A stretch of DNA of 64,000 nt from Rhyzopertha dominica (taxonomy: Eukaryota > Arthropoda > Insecta > Coleoptera > Bostrichidae). Under the pieces are notes generated by a model. The model was not told the origin of the DNA. It was given only the letters and a program-made list of their open reading frames with translations, and did no database searches. Position 1 is the first letter of the stretch. Every line of letters starts with the position of its first letter. Shown here piece after piece: positions 11,303 through 23,911 of the stretch. The stretch covers positions 53,834,023 to 53,898,022 of the forward strand of contig QCXZ01000003.1 of NCBI GenBank assembly GCA_025024175.1, in the 5' to 3' direction. Both the position numbers and the translations under genes were made by a program.

Positions 11303-14300
11303 TGACGGCAAACGACGCCGACGCCGGCAGCAAAAGTCGCCGTCTTTATGTCACAGATAGGAACACAAAAGTTAAGTTTCTTGTAGATACCGGTGCAGAC
11401 TTGTGTATCTATCCACGTCGTCTTATTCGCGAGCGACGTCCGCGTTGTACGTACGAACTTTATGCCGCAAATAGTACTGCGATCGCGACTTATGGTTTTT
11501 TAACGTTAACACTAAATTTAGGCCTTCGTAGAGATTTTTCGTGGCAGTTTATAGTAGCGGATGTTTCACGGCCTATTATCGGAGCAGACTTTTTAGCATA
11601 TTATGGGTTGCTTGTAGACATACGCAACAAGCGCTTAGTAGACAGCACAACCACACTTTCTGCAAAGGGACAGGAAGTAACAAAAAGTGAAGTTTTACAC
11701 ATCCGGTCGATAAGTGAAACGATGAACTTTCATTGGCTATTATCGAAGTTTCCAGAAATAACTCGTCCACCTGGAATGCATGTCGAACCCAAGCACAACA
11801 CGTATCATCACATAGATACAACACCAGGACCACCAAGCAACTGCAAACCACGACGCCTGGCCCCGGAAAAGCTACGTTTAGCCAAAGCGGAGTTCCAGGA
11901 AATGCAGAAAATGGGTATTGTGCGACCCTCAAAAAGCAACTGGTCATCACCCTTACATATGGTCCCAAAGAAGAATAACGCTTGGAGAATGTGCGGTGAT
12001 TATAGAACTTTGAACGCAAGAACAATACCGGACCGATATCCCGTTCCACACATCGAGGATTTTTCTCACATGCTATATGGAAAAAAAGTGTTTTCGACCC
12101 TAGACCTTGTGCGTGCATACAACCAGATTCCAGTAGCTCCGGAGGATGTGCACAAAACAGCCATCACGACACCGTTTGGAATGTTTGAGTTCATTTACAT
12201 GTCATACGGATTACGGAACGCAGGACAAACTTTCCAACGGTTCATTGACGAAGTGTTAAGGGGTTTACAGTTCGTATATGCCTACATCGATGACATCCTG
12301 ATAGCGTCTTCAACCTCTGAAGAACATCAACAACATCTGGAAGAAGTCTTTCAGCGATTAAGTAAGTACGGGGTACTTATTAATCCAGCAAAGTGTTCTT
12401 TAGGTCAACCAAGCGTAAACTTCCTTGGATACCACGTTTCCGAGAATGGTATTCAGCCACCAACAGAGAAAACGGAAGCAATTTTAAGATTTCCCAAACC
12501 TAACACTGCCAAAGAGTTGCGTCAATTCCTTGGTATGGCCAACTTCTACAGACGCTTTATTCCAAGGGCAGCTACAATTCAAGCGCCATTACATGACCTG
12601 CTTCGCGGAAATGTAAAAGGGAAATCGCCGATCAGTTGGACAACAGAAGCCCTGCAAGCATTTGCGGATTGCAAGAAAAGCCTGGCGGAAGCTGCGACAC
12701 TTGCCCATCCCCAGCCCGAAGCTGCACTAGCCATTGTCAGCGACGCTTCAGATTATGCAGCAGGAGCGGTACTACAGCAGTTCGTCCATGGAGCTTGGCA
12801 ACCACTTGCATTTTTCTCACGGAAGTTTTCTATGACTGAAAAGAAATACTCGGCATACGATAGAGAACTCCTCGCAATATATGCAGCAATAAGGCATTTC
12901 CGCCACATGGTGGAAGGACGTCCATTTACAATTTTCACTGATCATAAACCGATAACGTTTGCTTTCAGACAGAAACCCGAAAAATGTTCACCTCGTCAGT
13001 TTCGATATCTTGATTATATTGGTCAATTCAGCACCGATATCAGGCATATCTCTGGAAGTACTAACATTGTCGCTGATGCACTATCAAGAGTCGAAGAAAT
13101 AACAGAATCCATTAACTACGATAAGCTAGCTCGTTGTCAAGAAAATGACCCAGAATTGCAAAACTTCTTGGAATCTAAAACTAGCTTGCAGATCAAGAAA
13201 ATAGAGATACCTGGTAGTAACACTGCACTTTATTGTGATGTTTCCACCAACGTCGCCAAGCCTTTTCTACCTACACAATTCAGAAAAGCAGCATTCGATT
13301 CTTTGCACCAATTATCACATCCAGGGATAAAAGCGACCATCAAACTGGTTACTCAACGTTTCGTTTGGCCATCAATCAAGAAGGACTGCAGAAGATGGGC
13401 TCGTGAGTGCATTCCGTGTCAGCAGATGAAAGTCTCAAGGCACACAACACCTGCACCAGGGGTTTTCACATCGCCTTCGACAAGATTCGAACATGTACAT
13501 ATCGATATGATTGGGCCACTTCCCATTTCTGAGGGGTACAGGTATGCCCTTACCTGCGTAGACCGTTTCACCCGTTGGCCTGAAGTTTTCCCAGTACGTG
13601 ACATCGAAGCAGCTACGATTGCTCGTGCGTTCTATTCTGGATGGGTATCGAGATTTGGAACTCCTTTGCGAATAACAACCGATCAGGGACGTCAGTTCGA
13701 ATCAAACTTATTCCGGGAGCTCAATGCATTGATGGGCTGCAGTCATATCCGTACTTGCGCTTATCATCCACAAGCGAACGGTATGGTGGAGCGTTTACAT
13801 CGTCAATTAAAATCCGCTATCAGGTGCCATGGAACGCAGGTATGGACGAAGGTGCTACCCACTATATTGTTAGGGATACGATCAGCCTGGAAGGAAGACT
13901 TGAACACCACTTCTGCAGAGATGGTGTATGGTGAACCTCTGCGACTTCCTGGAGAGTTCCTATCAAGTAGCTTACCGACCAGTAGATCCAGTGTTTCAGA
14001 ATTCCTGCACAACATCAGAGACCATTTTATCAAGCTCCGTCCAGTAGATGCAGTTAAGCATGGAACAGTCAAACCATTTGTCTTTAAAGATTTGAAAACG
14101 GCATCGCACGTTTTCATTCGCAGAGATGCAACCAAAAAAGGTTTAGACCCGCCATATGAAGGCCCATATCCAGTTGTGAACAAAGGAGATCACAATTTCA
14201 AAGTAAACATTAAAGGCATTATAAAAACCGTAACGCTAAACCGTTTGAAACCAGCCTATATTGCAGCAGAGGATGATCAGGGTAAGCCAAATGATATAAT

Positions 14301-14415
14301 TCTAATATCCCCACTGCTTCCAGAAGGCCAAAGACAAGAAAATATCAGTGAAAACACAATAACAAGAGCAGGAAGACGCGTAAAATTTCCTGATACTTTA
14401 CAAGTTTGCTGGTAA
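11302..14415 (+). CDS. pol: Pol polyprotein of the Gypsy element (protease, RT, RNase H, integrase)
   Basis: About 1,037 residues from the ATG that overlaps the gag stop. Aspartic protease: FLVDTGAD near residue 25. Reverse transcriptase: [11 protein letters not shown] and the catalytic YIDD near 328. RNase [16 protein letters not shown] near 478 and FTDHKP near 547. Integrase: zinc-binding HQLSHPG...CIPCQQ near 668-710; catalytic Asp in HIDMIGPLP, second Asp in TTDQGRQF, Glu in [15 protein letters not shown]-like module ([10 protein letters not shown]) is near the end. No stop or frameshift is visible. The frame is -1 to gag and opens at 11,257, so ribosomal slippage between 11,257 and 11,302 is an alternative, though I see no classic slippery heptamer there. 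Confidence 0.93.
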   Translation: MTANDADAGSKSRRLYVTDRNTKVKFLVDTGADLCIYPRRLIRERRPRCTYELYAANSTAIATYGFLTLTLNLGLRRDFSWQFIVADVSRPIIGADFLAYYGLLVDIRNKRLVDSTTTLSAKGQEVTKSEVLHIRSISETMNFHWLLSKFPEITRPPGMHVEPKHNTYHHIDTTPGPPSNCKPRRLAPEKLRLAKAEFQEMQKMGIVRPSKSNWSSPLHMVPKKNNAWRMCGDYRTLNARTIPDRYPVPHIEDFSHMLYGKKVFSTLDLVRAYNQIPVAPEDVHKTAITTPFGMFEFIYMSYGLRNAGQTFQRFIDEVLRGLQFVYAYIDDILIASSTSEEHQQHLEEVFQRLSKYGVLINPAKCSLGQPSVNFLGYHVSENGIQPPTEKTEAILRFPKPNTAKELRQFLGMANFYRRFIPRAATIQAPLHDLLRGNVKGKSPISWTTEALQAFADCKKSLAEAATLAHPQPEAALAIVSDASDYAAGAVLQQFVHGAWQPLAFFSRKFSMTEKKYSAYDRELLAIYAAIRHFRHMVEGRPFTIFTDHKPITFAFRQKPEKCSPRQFRYLDYIGQFSTDIRHISGSTNIVADALSRVEEITESINYDKLARCQENDPELQNFLESKTSLQIKKIEIPGSNTALYCDVSTNVAKPFLPTQFRKAAFDSLHQLSHPGIKATIKLVTQRFVWPSIKKDCRRWARECIPCQQMKVSRHTTPAPGVFTSPSTRFEHVHIDMIGPLPISEGYRYALTCVDRFTRWPEVFPVRDIEAATIARAFYSGWVSRFGTPLRITTDQGRQFESNLFRELNALMGCSHIRTCAYHPQANGMVERLHRQLKSAIRCHGTQVWTKVLPTILLGIRSAWKEDLNTTSAEMVYGEPLRLPGEFLSSSLPTSRSSVSEFLHNIRDHFIKLRPVDAVKHGTVKPFVFKDLKTASHVFIRRDATKKGLDPPYEGPYPVVNKGDHNFKVNIKGIIKTVTLNRLKPAYIAAEDDQGKPNDIILISPLLPEGQRQENISENTITRAGRRVKFPDTLQVCW

Positions 14416-14428
14416 ATACACTCCGTTT

Positions 14429-14440
14429 CTGGAAGGGGGG
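14429..14440 (+). promoter_or_regulatory. Polypurine tract of the Gypsy element
   Basis: A purine run, GGAAGGGGGG with short flanks, ends two bases before the 3' LTR. It is in the expected place for priming plus-strand DNA synthesis. Confidence 0.8.
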
Positions 14441-14442
14441 TA

Positions 14443-14691
14443 TGTGGCGCGCCGAGAGTTTCACAGCCTGAAGTAGCTGAAGCGCAAGGCCGACGCATTA
14501 ATAGACGGAGTCGACTGCGAAAGCTTCGTCGCATCTTTCTACATTTTTGCATTTTTTCTAGTTAGTCATGGTCAGTTTTTGAAGTTGTCAGTTGGTAAAG
14601 AAAACCGAATGTAATTTCTGAAAAATATAGTTTAATATAGGATTCTCGCCATTATTATTATTATAACGAGTCGACGGCTCTGAATCCTAAA
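14443..14691 (+). repeat. 3' LTR of the Gypsy element
   Basis: 249 bp, identical by eye to the 5' LTR and followed by the target duplication CTGGT at 14,692-14,696. Confidence 0.93.
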
Positions 14692-14696
14692 CTGGT

Positions 14697-15637
14697 TAAA
14701 CGTTACGTTCTATTTTCATTTCAAGTTTTTAAAACAACAAATACCAACCAATCTGTTTATCGGCATAAATATAAAATTGTGGTATAATAACAATGCTTAT
14801 CGTTATTTATCAATTAAGAAGCTATGTACCACCGCACATTTATTCGTTTTTCTGTTCTAAGGGACTTTAAATTTCGCCAAATCGAATGTTAAACAACAAA
14901 TTTAGCAAAACCCAAACTGTGATAAGCTCAAAAACGCTTAAAAGTAAATGAAACGAGTGAAGTAGTACTTAATTTAAAAAATGGAGCACCTAACCTTACC
15001 CGTGTTGTAACTGTTCAGAGTATACCGAAAGTTTATATAACATATTCCTATGTCATGTCCTCTATTGCTTGATCATTATTATGTGTTTCATTCTGAATGA
15101 GACGACAAAAAATGTAAAAATCTTACACTGCCATCTACCGGTGTCATATTGCCCTGTTTCTAAAAGAGGGCCATTTTTGTAACATTACAGATGGTGAAGT
15201 TCGTTATTCTTCTATGATGAAAGAATTTCTTGCATATTTTTCGTTTTTTAAAGCCGAAATACTGCCAACCGTATTTTAATTTCATTATTCCATTTAACAA
15301 TTATGCTTTATGCGAAATGAAATGAAATAAAAAACTAGTAATGTACATTAATAGTTTTTAATAAGTTTTGCAGTCGGACGTTTAAGAATTTAAATTTAAA
15401 CAATAACAATTTCATTTATAAGTTCAATCTGGAATCCATGTCGCAGTATGTCGAGCTTGAGAGATACACTTGCGCACGTATATCCTTTTGCACCCTGACG
15501 TCATGTATTTATTAACTAAATAACCATTTTACATAAAGTATTTTTTATTAACCGAAAATATTATTGCCGTCTTTATGAATATTGAAAACAAAGTTTTACA
15601 AATCTTCTTTTTTGTTTAAATATTATTAAATTAATTG
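14697..15637. other. No gene seen
   Basis: AT-rich flank of the Gypsy insertion. No frame of note and no further repeat recognised. Confidence 0.5.
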
Positions 15638-15800
15638 AAAAAGTAGTTAATTATTTCGACTACTAATTAGACGGTAGCTAGTAGTTTAAACTATTTTCTC
15701 GCAAAAACAGCTTGATTACCTGGTACTTAAAATTGTTTGGCATCAAAGGTAACTGTTATTTGTAGTTAACTACTTTTTGCGAGCAGTTTGCCCAGCTCTG
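15638..15800. repeat. Possible hAT-like element end
   Basis: AAAAAGTAGTTAA near 15,638 is inverted as TTAACTACTTTTT near 15,758. The right edge reads TTTGCCCAGCTCTG, like the reversed CAGAGCTGGGC ends of some hAT elements and like the start of the element at 22,781. I found no matching left end or 8-bp duplication, so this may be a truncated copy or chance. Confidence 0.3.
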
Positions 15801-17589
15801 TTATAACCAGTGACATACAAACAAACATTTTAGGGCTCTTACCATATATTTCCGGCATGCACCTTGTTTTTTTTTTAACGTTAACGACACTGAGGGGTTT
15901 ATGTAGCATTTCCAAGTGTACCTAAGGACACTTGCATCCTGGTTCAACCTCTTCGGATTACTATTCGGTTACATAAAAGGAACAGCTTTATCGATACAAT
16001 AGGATAAGCCTTTATCGTCCTCACAAAGACATTTTTACAAGAGCGCTGCATCAAAACGGCGCGGAAGTATTTTGCATAATGTCTGCATTAGACAGCACAA
16101 TGCCGAGGTCCCCTGTGGGCCATTCCTCGGTTTAAATTTCAATTCGGACGTTTCAATTTTCAGTTGCGAGCACTTTTAACGAAGGAGAATGTTTACGTCC
16201 AGTTCAGAACTGGAAAATAAAAAAAGTTTGCATCGTTATGCACCATTAAACGACCCCTAGCGTTGCTTGCTAATAATAGCCGTTGAAAATTGTTATAATG
16301 AACGCCAAGAGCGATACTCGTATGTTAAAAAGTTAATTTCTGGGAGATTGTGTAATTTTTAAAATGTTAGGTTGCGGCAAGAGTTTATGAACCAGGTTGC
16401 AAGACAATTATTTTTTGAACACATAATTGATGTTTCACAGAATACACGTACGGTACACTCTTTTGTATATTATTATTGCAAAGAAAATTTAACGCCATCA
16501 AGGGGTAAATTCAGACTTCAAATCCAAGCTCTGCTCCAGAATTTAATTGAAATAAACAGAAAAATATCTTGTATATACCAAGACGCGATAATTTATAACT
16601 AAAGGAATCTAAAAATAAATTAGGTCGAAAACTTTGTCTTTGTTTGTCTTGTAATTAATGGTGTAGTAAAATATTTTAAACCATACTATTGGCTGCAGTC
16701 TTAAAAGAGGTTCTTAGCTGTAATAAAAACATAATTTTACTCTTAGTAAGAACTCTAATTTAATATTTGAGGGTTTTCATAATCAGTATTTAATATTCGC
16801 TTTTAACAATGATATTCTTATTGACACATATTTGAAACAAAAGCAACTACTCCTTGTATTAGGCAGTACAAATTCAACCCAGTTACAGGCACATATTAAT
16901 ATTAGAAATCTATAAAATATAATAGGCAATTAGCTGTTAATTTGAAAAATATGATTCTCCGAAGGGTACAAATACATATGTATTTGCAAACGCAACAATT
17001 ATATAAAAATAGAATATTTTCTTTAAATTTTGAGTTTATTTAGGGATGTGTGGAATTTGAATGTTTGTCATACTGAGGTAGTGGCAAATCCGTTGGCAAC
17101 TTTAACATCTACATTTAATAATGCATTCTATCATTCTAAAGTTATTGCTGTTTCAACTTGAAAACATTTGTGCACGTCTTTAGTTCCTTCCCCCACCATA
17201 ACATATTAAGCTAGAAAACTCTGATGAAATGCAGCTAAAATTGATTAAAAAAATAACCTTGTTTTAAAGGTGATATTATTCTAAAATCGAACATGGCGCC
17301 ACAGTCGCTACAAACTTTTATGAAAGCCACTTTATGTAGGTAATCTCACTTAGTAAAGTGACATCAGACAGTCCATTTTAAACTTATGAGGGTATTAATC
17401 TGAAGACGACTGAAGACGTTCTTTCAGAAAAACAAACATAAAAAGTCTCTTACGGTAACAACGAAAGAAGACAATAAGATAGATGTATAAGGAATATGCT
17501 GCTAATGTATATAAGCCCAAATATTAATACAGCTTGTGGTTAGCTCAGGATCGGCGACATAACGAATAATTGCTATCAACTCTTAGATC
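15801..17589. other. No gene seen
   Basis: Contains a moderately GC-rich pocket at about 15,880-16,280, then AT-rich sequence. Frames are short and motif-free. Confidence 0.5.
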
Positions 17590-19058
17590 TCTTCATAATG
17601 TGTTCTAGTGTTAGCTTCTTGTGTTGTCGTTATTGTTGGTGTCATAACAGTGAAGTAGCTCTGTGCGTCTAAAAAAAATGTATACAAGAAATCACACACA
17701 ATTGTGGTACAGAAAATCTCGGAAGACGGCAACCGCTTTCGAAGCACATTGAGTTACCAAATGTACGGGGAAACATTACCTAATAAGAAACAAAAATCGC
17801 CCAAGAAAAATAAGAAGAAAAGCTGGAAGAAGAAATCATGGTGACACGAACAGAAAGAAGCAGTAAGTAAGAAAGCGCTATGACAGTGCGAAATAATTGT
17901 ACAGAAACCAGGAAAACATGTAAACAAATCCAGTCACATAAAAAGAAGCTCCACTGTATAGAAAAGAAAAAATACTAATACACAAGACGAGTGGAGTAAA
18001 TCACCCCATCTAGAGATCCAACAAGCGAATGGATAAGCACATACGAAATCACTCAAAGCGTCGATACCATCAAGAAGCAGCAACACAAACAGGAATCAAA
18101 TTATAAGATTTTAAGTTCATAATGTGTGCTAGTGTTATGTTCTTGCGTTTACATTGTTATTGTGATTGTCGTTACAGTGAAGTAGTTCGTGTATCTAGAC
18201 AAGTGCATACAAGAAATCACGTAGTCGTGGTAAAAAAAATTCAGCAAGACCAAAACTACCAAATATACACATCACCAACAGCAACACAAACACCTTGTAA
18301 GAGAAATAAGAGAGAAAACTACAAATCACATTAGACCAAACTCTCTAGGAAACGAATGGACACACATATGAAAACACCAAAGGAAGCATCGACAATATCA
18401 CGAAAGAGCAATCAAAAAAGGAAACATGAATCATGAATGCCGGACAAGGACAAGAAAATAATAATTGAAGAAGTCTTAAATCTCTACGCAACTTCAGACA
18501 TCACCTCACATTAGGAAGAGATCAATGAAGCCGCGCTAAGCCAACATCAAACACGGAAACATCTAAGAAAAGCATTCACTGGCCGAATGCACCCTGCAAA
18601 GCTTCCCATATACTACAAAAGGCGTAAGAAAAAGCAACAAGCTCAAAGTAGGATGACCATGCTACAAGTGGAGAACGGTGGAGAGAATCATAGCAAAATA
18701 AAACGTAACCGAAGAACAGTGGTCAGAAACCTCAACAGACAAGAAAACAATAAATAAGGAAGTCTTAAAGCTGTATACAATCTCAGACAGCAGCTTGTCC
18801 GAGGAAGAACAAGAACAATGCAGCAGAACTAAGCTACCATCCAACACGGAGGCTAATAAAAAGTATCCGATAGTTGGATGCCCTGAAAACATCCCCATTC
18901 CAATCCCCAAACTCCTGTAACATGCGCTACGTGGGAGCCCACTNGCAACAAGCGTGTCACACCTCCAACCCAGCCTTGACGTAGCCGGCCCGGCGGTATA
19001 TCCGGGAGCGGCAGAAATGCCTACCGTACGCTGGTTTAATCAATCAATCAATCAATCA
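17590..19058 (+). mobile_element. Non-LTR-like element with internal duplications and (AATC)n tail
   Basis: The 3' end (18,890-19,058) matches two other copies in the window and finishes in five AATC-type units. Internally, 17,594-17,720 recurs at 18,116-18,245 (cataatgtg...acaagaaatcac blocks). A glutamate-rich coding-like block (EVL.LYA.SD...EE) appears near 18,466 and again near 18,755 (EVLKLYTISDSSLSEEEQEQ). This suggests a degenerate, partly tandem-duplicated first ORF. No reverse transcriptase is visible in this copy. One unresolved base lies at 18,944. Confidence 0.5.
19037..19058 (+). repeat. (AATC)n simple tail
   Basis: About five units of a 4-base repeat at the 3' end of the preceding element, consistent with a non-LTR retroposon tail. 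Confidence 0.8.
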
Positions 19059-19263
19059 AATGCTACTAACGCAAAATATCCTAGATAATAGGGTTAAAAA
19101 TAAACATGTGAAATGTATCCTACATTTATTTAACGTTGATAAAAAATATAGCTTGTATTCAATTCAGATTTGGCATGAAATGCACCCTGTAGCCACTATT
19201 ACATACTTTATTTTGAGAGGACAGGGATTAATTGCACTACATCCGGGTATTTATGCTAAATTC

Positions 19264-19355
19264 TGAAATGAGAGCTACGAGCACTCACGACTCCGAAATG
19301 ACTTTTAATCTAGTCTAAAAACGGTCATTCCATTTCCCGCAGCTCTAAATCCATA
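19264..19355 (+). repeat. Inverted partner of the repeat at 24,650
   Basis: CGAAATGACTTTTAATCTAG, the TCTAAAAACGGTCATTCC that follows and nearby bases recur in reverse complement at about 24,650-24,715. The core of about 60 bp is nearly identical. Nothing indicates a coding role. Confidence 0.7.
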
Positions 19356-20340
19356 AAAACCCCCGTTGCAACCGAAATTCGTGCTTGATATTATAAAACC
19401 ATTTTAATCTTTTACCCGTGCATTAGCACAGCGGCGGTTTCGGAAATAAAACAAATAATGCGGGCCTGTCTGTGTTGCGCGAGCTTCGGATGGTCGGAAA
19501 ATGATTAGTCGGAGAGCTTTTGATGCAGAGCGCAAACGTATATAATATGGAATCGTTACTTCATGTGAGGCCTTTGAAGTTTGGGTCGGACGTCGTATAA
19601 GTTTTTTTTTAATTTAAGGGGCTACTGCTACAAAGAGATAACGACGGAAGTTTAAAAAAAAGTTCTTTAGCTTGGGGTAATAGGGGACATTGTGGGTTGT
19701 TATTTTCCTCGTCTGCTTTGTTTTCATTTCTATAATGATTTGAATACTTCGATAACGAGCTCCTCAAAATTGATTTTATTCCTTGCAGGTTGTAAGGAAG
19801 TATGGAAACAACTTCATTTAATGTATATGTACAATGTTTCTCATTATATTTTATTTACAGTGTTAGAACTTCGCAAAGACGATGACTGACATTTTTGGAC
19901 GGATAAAAAGCGAGGAACTGTATTATGCATTTAAATGAAAAAAGATACGGCCCTGCACTAAACTTGTACTAATCAAAATAGATGTATATATATATATATA
20001 CCTACTACTTTTCCAAATAAGTGAAATCACAGTAGGCAGTGATTGCTTAGTGCGGTTTTTAATTTATTGTTTCAAAAATATGTCAAAATATTTGAGGTAA
20101 TGTCAAGTGTCAGTCATACTGATATTGTAACGTTATTGCTACCTGTTGCTACCCAATTTCTCCTGTTAAACTAATTTGAACGGTGCTTTCAAAATTTCTT
20201 CATTAAACCTACGAACATTTCATAGATTTGGAATTCACAAATGAAAATGGCAAATGGAGTTCGAAAATGAGTATCACTTTTTGACCAGTGATATAACTAA
20301 GCGCGATTTTGACGTGGACACAACTTACCTTTCGCTTTGA
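19356..20340. other. No gene seen
   Basis: Moderately GC-rich at first (to about 19,560), then AT-rich with a short (TA)n run near 19,985-20,000. No recognisable feature. Confidence 0.45.
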
Positions 20341-20371
20341 GGTACAGTCGGTGCAATGCTAGTGACTGCAG

Positions 20372-21129
20372 GTGCTCTCAGTGGTGACAATAGGGCAATA
20401 TTATGTACCAGGTACACAGGTAGTAGGATATGCTGATGACCTGGCGCTGATGGCAAGAGATAAATGTAGCCTACAGGAAGAATTACAACAACTATTAAAA
20501 GAAGCCAAAGTAAGAGCACTTANAATAACAACAAAACAAAATATCTCGTCAGCACTAGAAGCGACTATACTGNAACCGCCCTAAAAATAGNCAAATATAG
20601 CTTTCAAAAAGTGGAACACTTCAAATGCCTCGGAGTTACTATAAATGGAAANAACGAAAGAAGTACAGAAATTAACGAAAGACTTAAGGCGGGAAACAGA
20701 GCATACTGGACTTACCAAAAGCTGTTACGAGACAGATCCCTAAGTAAAGAAACAAAACTAAAAATATACAAAGCGGCAATGAGACCGGTAATGGCCTATG
20801 CATCAGAAACAATGTGCCTGACTAATAGAGACGAGGAAAGGATGAGAACACAAGAAAGGAAAATCCTAAGGAAAATACTTGGAACAAAAAAGGATGCCGA
20901 CGAGTACAGAATGCTAATGAACCACGAAATACGAAATATAATGCACGGAGAAGACATCATAGGCCACATAAAATCCCAAAGACTGAGATGGTTTGGACCC
21001 GCACAACGGAGAGAACCAGACCAAGTAATGCGAACAATACTAAACTGGAGGCCTGGAACCAGCAGACCAAGGGGAAGACCAAGGAACAGGTGGCAAGACC
21101 AAGTTATGGGAGATCTAGCAAAGATGTAA
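20372..21129 (+). pseudogene. 5'-truncated RTE-like reverse transcriptase relic
   Basis: The reading starts near the catalytic box (VVGYADDLALMARD, 20,420-20,460), so the fingers and palm upstream are missing. After a frame change near 20,590 it continues through the thumb and C-terminal region. Recognisable pieces are FKCLGVTING, YWTYQKLL, YKAAMRPVMAYASE, QRLRWFG and RGRPRNRWQDQV near the end. This order is typical of RTE-type elements, whose C-termini often carry that arginine/glycine/proline motif. Several n bases fall in the first half. The truncation, frame change and missing endonuclease make it dead. Confidence 0.8.
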
Positions 21130-21176
21130 GTAAAGGACTGGAGACAAAAGATCAAGGACAGGAAAGAATGGAATAA

Positions 21177-22780
21177 AACAGCAAATAGAGCAAAAGCACA
21201 GAAGAACCTGTAAATGAGGAGAAAGCGGATTGATCCACCGCATAAAGCGGATCAGAAGAGCTCAAAAATTGAGCGACCTATGCCCAGAAATGGCGCCTAT
21301 GGTCACATATATGTATATGTACCAGTATGTATATTCGCTCTGTGCATGTGTCTTATGGGAATAACTGAAACGATCAAAGCGCTCAAGGTCGTGAAACAGA
21401 GAAACGTTGGCGGACCTAATGCTATGTTTTTATTTTTAAATAATAAATAAAATGGGCCATAACTTTTGTTTATAGTTAATTATTTCAAAAATTTTGGTAC
21501 CAACACTAGTTCGAAGTTTTATCGGTTTCTGATAGCAGCTCATATGGTGGAACAATGAAGGAAATGGATTTCTAGGAAGTAAAAAGGAATAAATTCCATA
21601 GATGTGTGTTTGGCGCGTTTAGGGCCTGTTTCATGCGCGCGCTTTTAAGTAATATATTGTGGCATATCTTCGGAAGCCGGTTTTAATAATTATTGACACG
21701 TTTGAACCCATAACCTTAAAAATAAAAAAGTAATTATAACTTATTTTCTGATACACTGCCATGATATTTGCAATAAGTAAGTAAGTGTAAGAATACTATA
21801 TACAATAAAGTACTTCAGTTAATTATCACTGAATTTTAATAAATAAATATTTTACATAAAGTCCTTTGGTGTTTATGAAGATCAGTCCGCCATTATTTTT
21901 ATTTTTAACACAAAACAAACGCAAGGAGCGACTACGAAACCTTAGTAGAANCGTTTTATAGTTACCGGTAAGCGTATCCCTGATCGTTTTAAATTGAGTG
22001 TAATTTTTACCCGATGTTTTTGCTCTTAAGGTCACAGGTAACATAAATTGTATCATGCAGACATGTGATGGAGGCGAGACTAACGCTGTCGAAATAGAAC
22101 AGACACGTAAAAAGTAAATGATGAAACAAAATGTTCCACATGCCAGTGGACAAAGACTACAGTCCGCGGATATTAGAGTCTCATCCGTTACTTTAATAAT
22201 TAAGGTAATAATTATCAATTAGCATTATTTGATCACGATTCCTTATGCAAGATTGTTAGTTTTAGCTTTAATGTGTGGGTGAAATATTCAAACAACAGTA
22301 GACGACGGTGGAAGCTTATATGCAGGTACCTACTTCGGCAAGGATAAAAACATGTAATGTATACTACGTGACTGCAAAACCCATAATACTTCGCTTTTCG
22401 CTTTTTATTTTCACGATGGTTTGTAAGTTAAAATAAAAAACTGAATTTGTAAGCGAAAATGTACGTACGTCTATGGAGTATTAAAAAACAAACAGGTACC
22501 TGGCTATATATCATTTAAAAGAATCGCATTTTTTGCCGCACTATTTATAGGTGCTATAATTCAGTGCACTAAATTACTGTTCAGTTATATCTGATAAGTC
22601 AGTGATGCCTAATGGGGTCCCGATTTTGTTTTTTTTTTGAAAGCAAATCAATACTACCCATATATGTTGTTGAGATGCTGCAGTTTAATTTAAGAAATCA
22701 CACGTTGTGTAGGTACGCATAAGTATAATGTAATACTCAAGCGCCTATGATTTTACAAGCATATTTGAGAAATACATCGG
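21177..22780. other. No gene seen
   Basis: Begins with probable 3' trailing sequence of the RTE-like relic (to about 21,300), then AT-rich sequence. The minus-strand frame at 21,826-22,218 carries no domain I recognise. Confidence 0.45.
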
Positions 22781-23691
22781 CAGAGCTAGGAAAGAATTTG
22801 TAACTAAGATACTTTTTAGCAACTAAGTTAGACTTGGTAACTTAGTTACAGTAACTTAGTTAATTTTATTCGAGTCAAAAAGAAACTAATATGTAGTTCG
22901 TTGTTAAAATATAACTGTAACTTTTTTGTTGTTGTAACTAACTTACTTTTCAGTAACTAAGTTACATCAAAATAATTACGTTACTGTCGTAGCTTATTTA
23001 CTCTGAAGTGCGTGCGCAGACATGAACAAAGAAACGCACCTAGAAGGCACGCATTGGCAGATGTCACTTTTGAAAGGTTGGTGTTTCTGAAGGCTAAAGG
23101 TGCAATGTATGAATAAGCTAAGCAAAAGCATCCATAAAAATGTAAGGGAAGGTTGCCTATGACTATATCGAATCACTTATGACACTTATGGGCTGTGAAG
23201 CATGCACAAATTATAGTTTTTAGAAAATTGGACTGGTTCATTTTAGGAGCTGGTACGGTATAGTTAACCTTGCCGTACCTAACAGAGAAATGACTGACCA
23301 AGACCAAAGAATATTGTTTTCATTTTTGATTAGTACATCAACAATGTTTATTTAAGTTTTTTTTTTGTTATAGGCATCTCAAAGATAAATACCTATTCTG
23401 TTTTTCGATTTTTATTAAAGTTGTTAGAATTTTATATTTATTTATACGTTGTTGTATTTGTATTTGTATGCATATGAAGTTTATTTTAAGTTTCTTTAAC
23501 TTACCTTTTAATTACAATTACATACAAATAAATCAGTTTTTATGTAAGTGCCTATCTTCCTATCGAAATAGTAACTTCTGGAACGTTCAATCGTGTTCCA
23601 ATTATTTACTCGATTTTAAAACCTTATATGCATTACCTACCTTTTATTTCACTTCCTCCGAAAATAACTATAAAAAGAACTATTCCTTAAG

Positions 23692-23741
<50 letters not shown>

Positions 23742-23825
23742 GTAACTAAGCTACATTCGTAAATAAGTATCTAATTACTTAAGTAACTAAAGTTACTTTC
23801 TATTAGGTAACTATGCAAAGTCCAG
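22781..23825. mobile_element. hAT-like element rich in inverted AGTTAC/GTAACT blocks
   Basis: The left end CAGAGCTAGGAAAG is followed by repeated GTAACTAAGTTAC blocks (22,800-22,980). The right end carries the same blocks (23,740-23,815) before GCAAAGTCCAG. Flanking octamers TACATCGG (22,773-22,780) and TACATTGG (23,826-23,833) agree at seven of eight positions. These features suggest an old hAT-like miniature element. The right terminus has lost bases, so the ends are approximate. Confidence 0.5.
23692..23742 (+). repeat. (TTAC)n microsatellite
   Basis: About twelve perfect TTAC units, probably grown from the TTAC-rich end of the surrounding hAT-like element. Confidence 0.95.
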
Positions 23826-23911
23826 TACATTGGTATCTTAAATAATATTTTCAGTATATTTGAATGTTAAATAAATACTCACGACGAAAAGATGCACAAC
23901 TGCAGTATGGG

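Larger units (their letters stand above)
10083..14691 (+). mobile_element. Complete Ty3/Gypsy LTR retrotransposon
   Basis: Two 249-bp LTRs that look identical by eye (10,083-10,331 and 14,443-14,691) bracket gag and pol. A 5-bp target duplication CTGGT lies at 10,078-10,082 and 14,692-14,696. A primer-binding site and polypurine tract sit in the expected places. Pol order is protease, reverse transcriptase, RNase H, integrase, which defines Ty3/Gypsy. There is no envelope gene: only about 27 bases lie between the pol stop and the 3' LTR. The C-x2-H-x9-C-x3-C knuckle and short gag suggest a Mag-like lineage, which is inference. Identical LTRs and open frames imply a very recent insertion. Confidence 0.95.

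Noticed and set aside
10083..14691. Envelope gene (retrovirus-like element)
   Set aside because: Only about 27 bases separate the pol stop from the 3' LTR; the BEL element likewise has only about 160 bases there.
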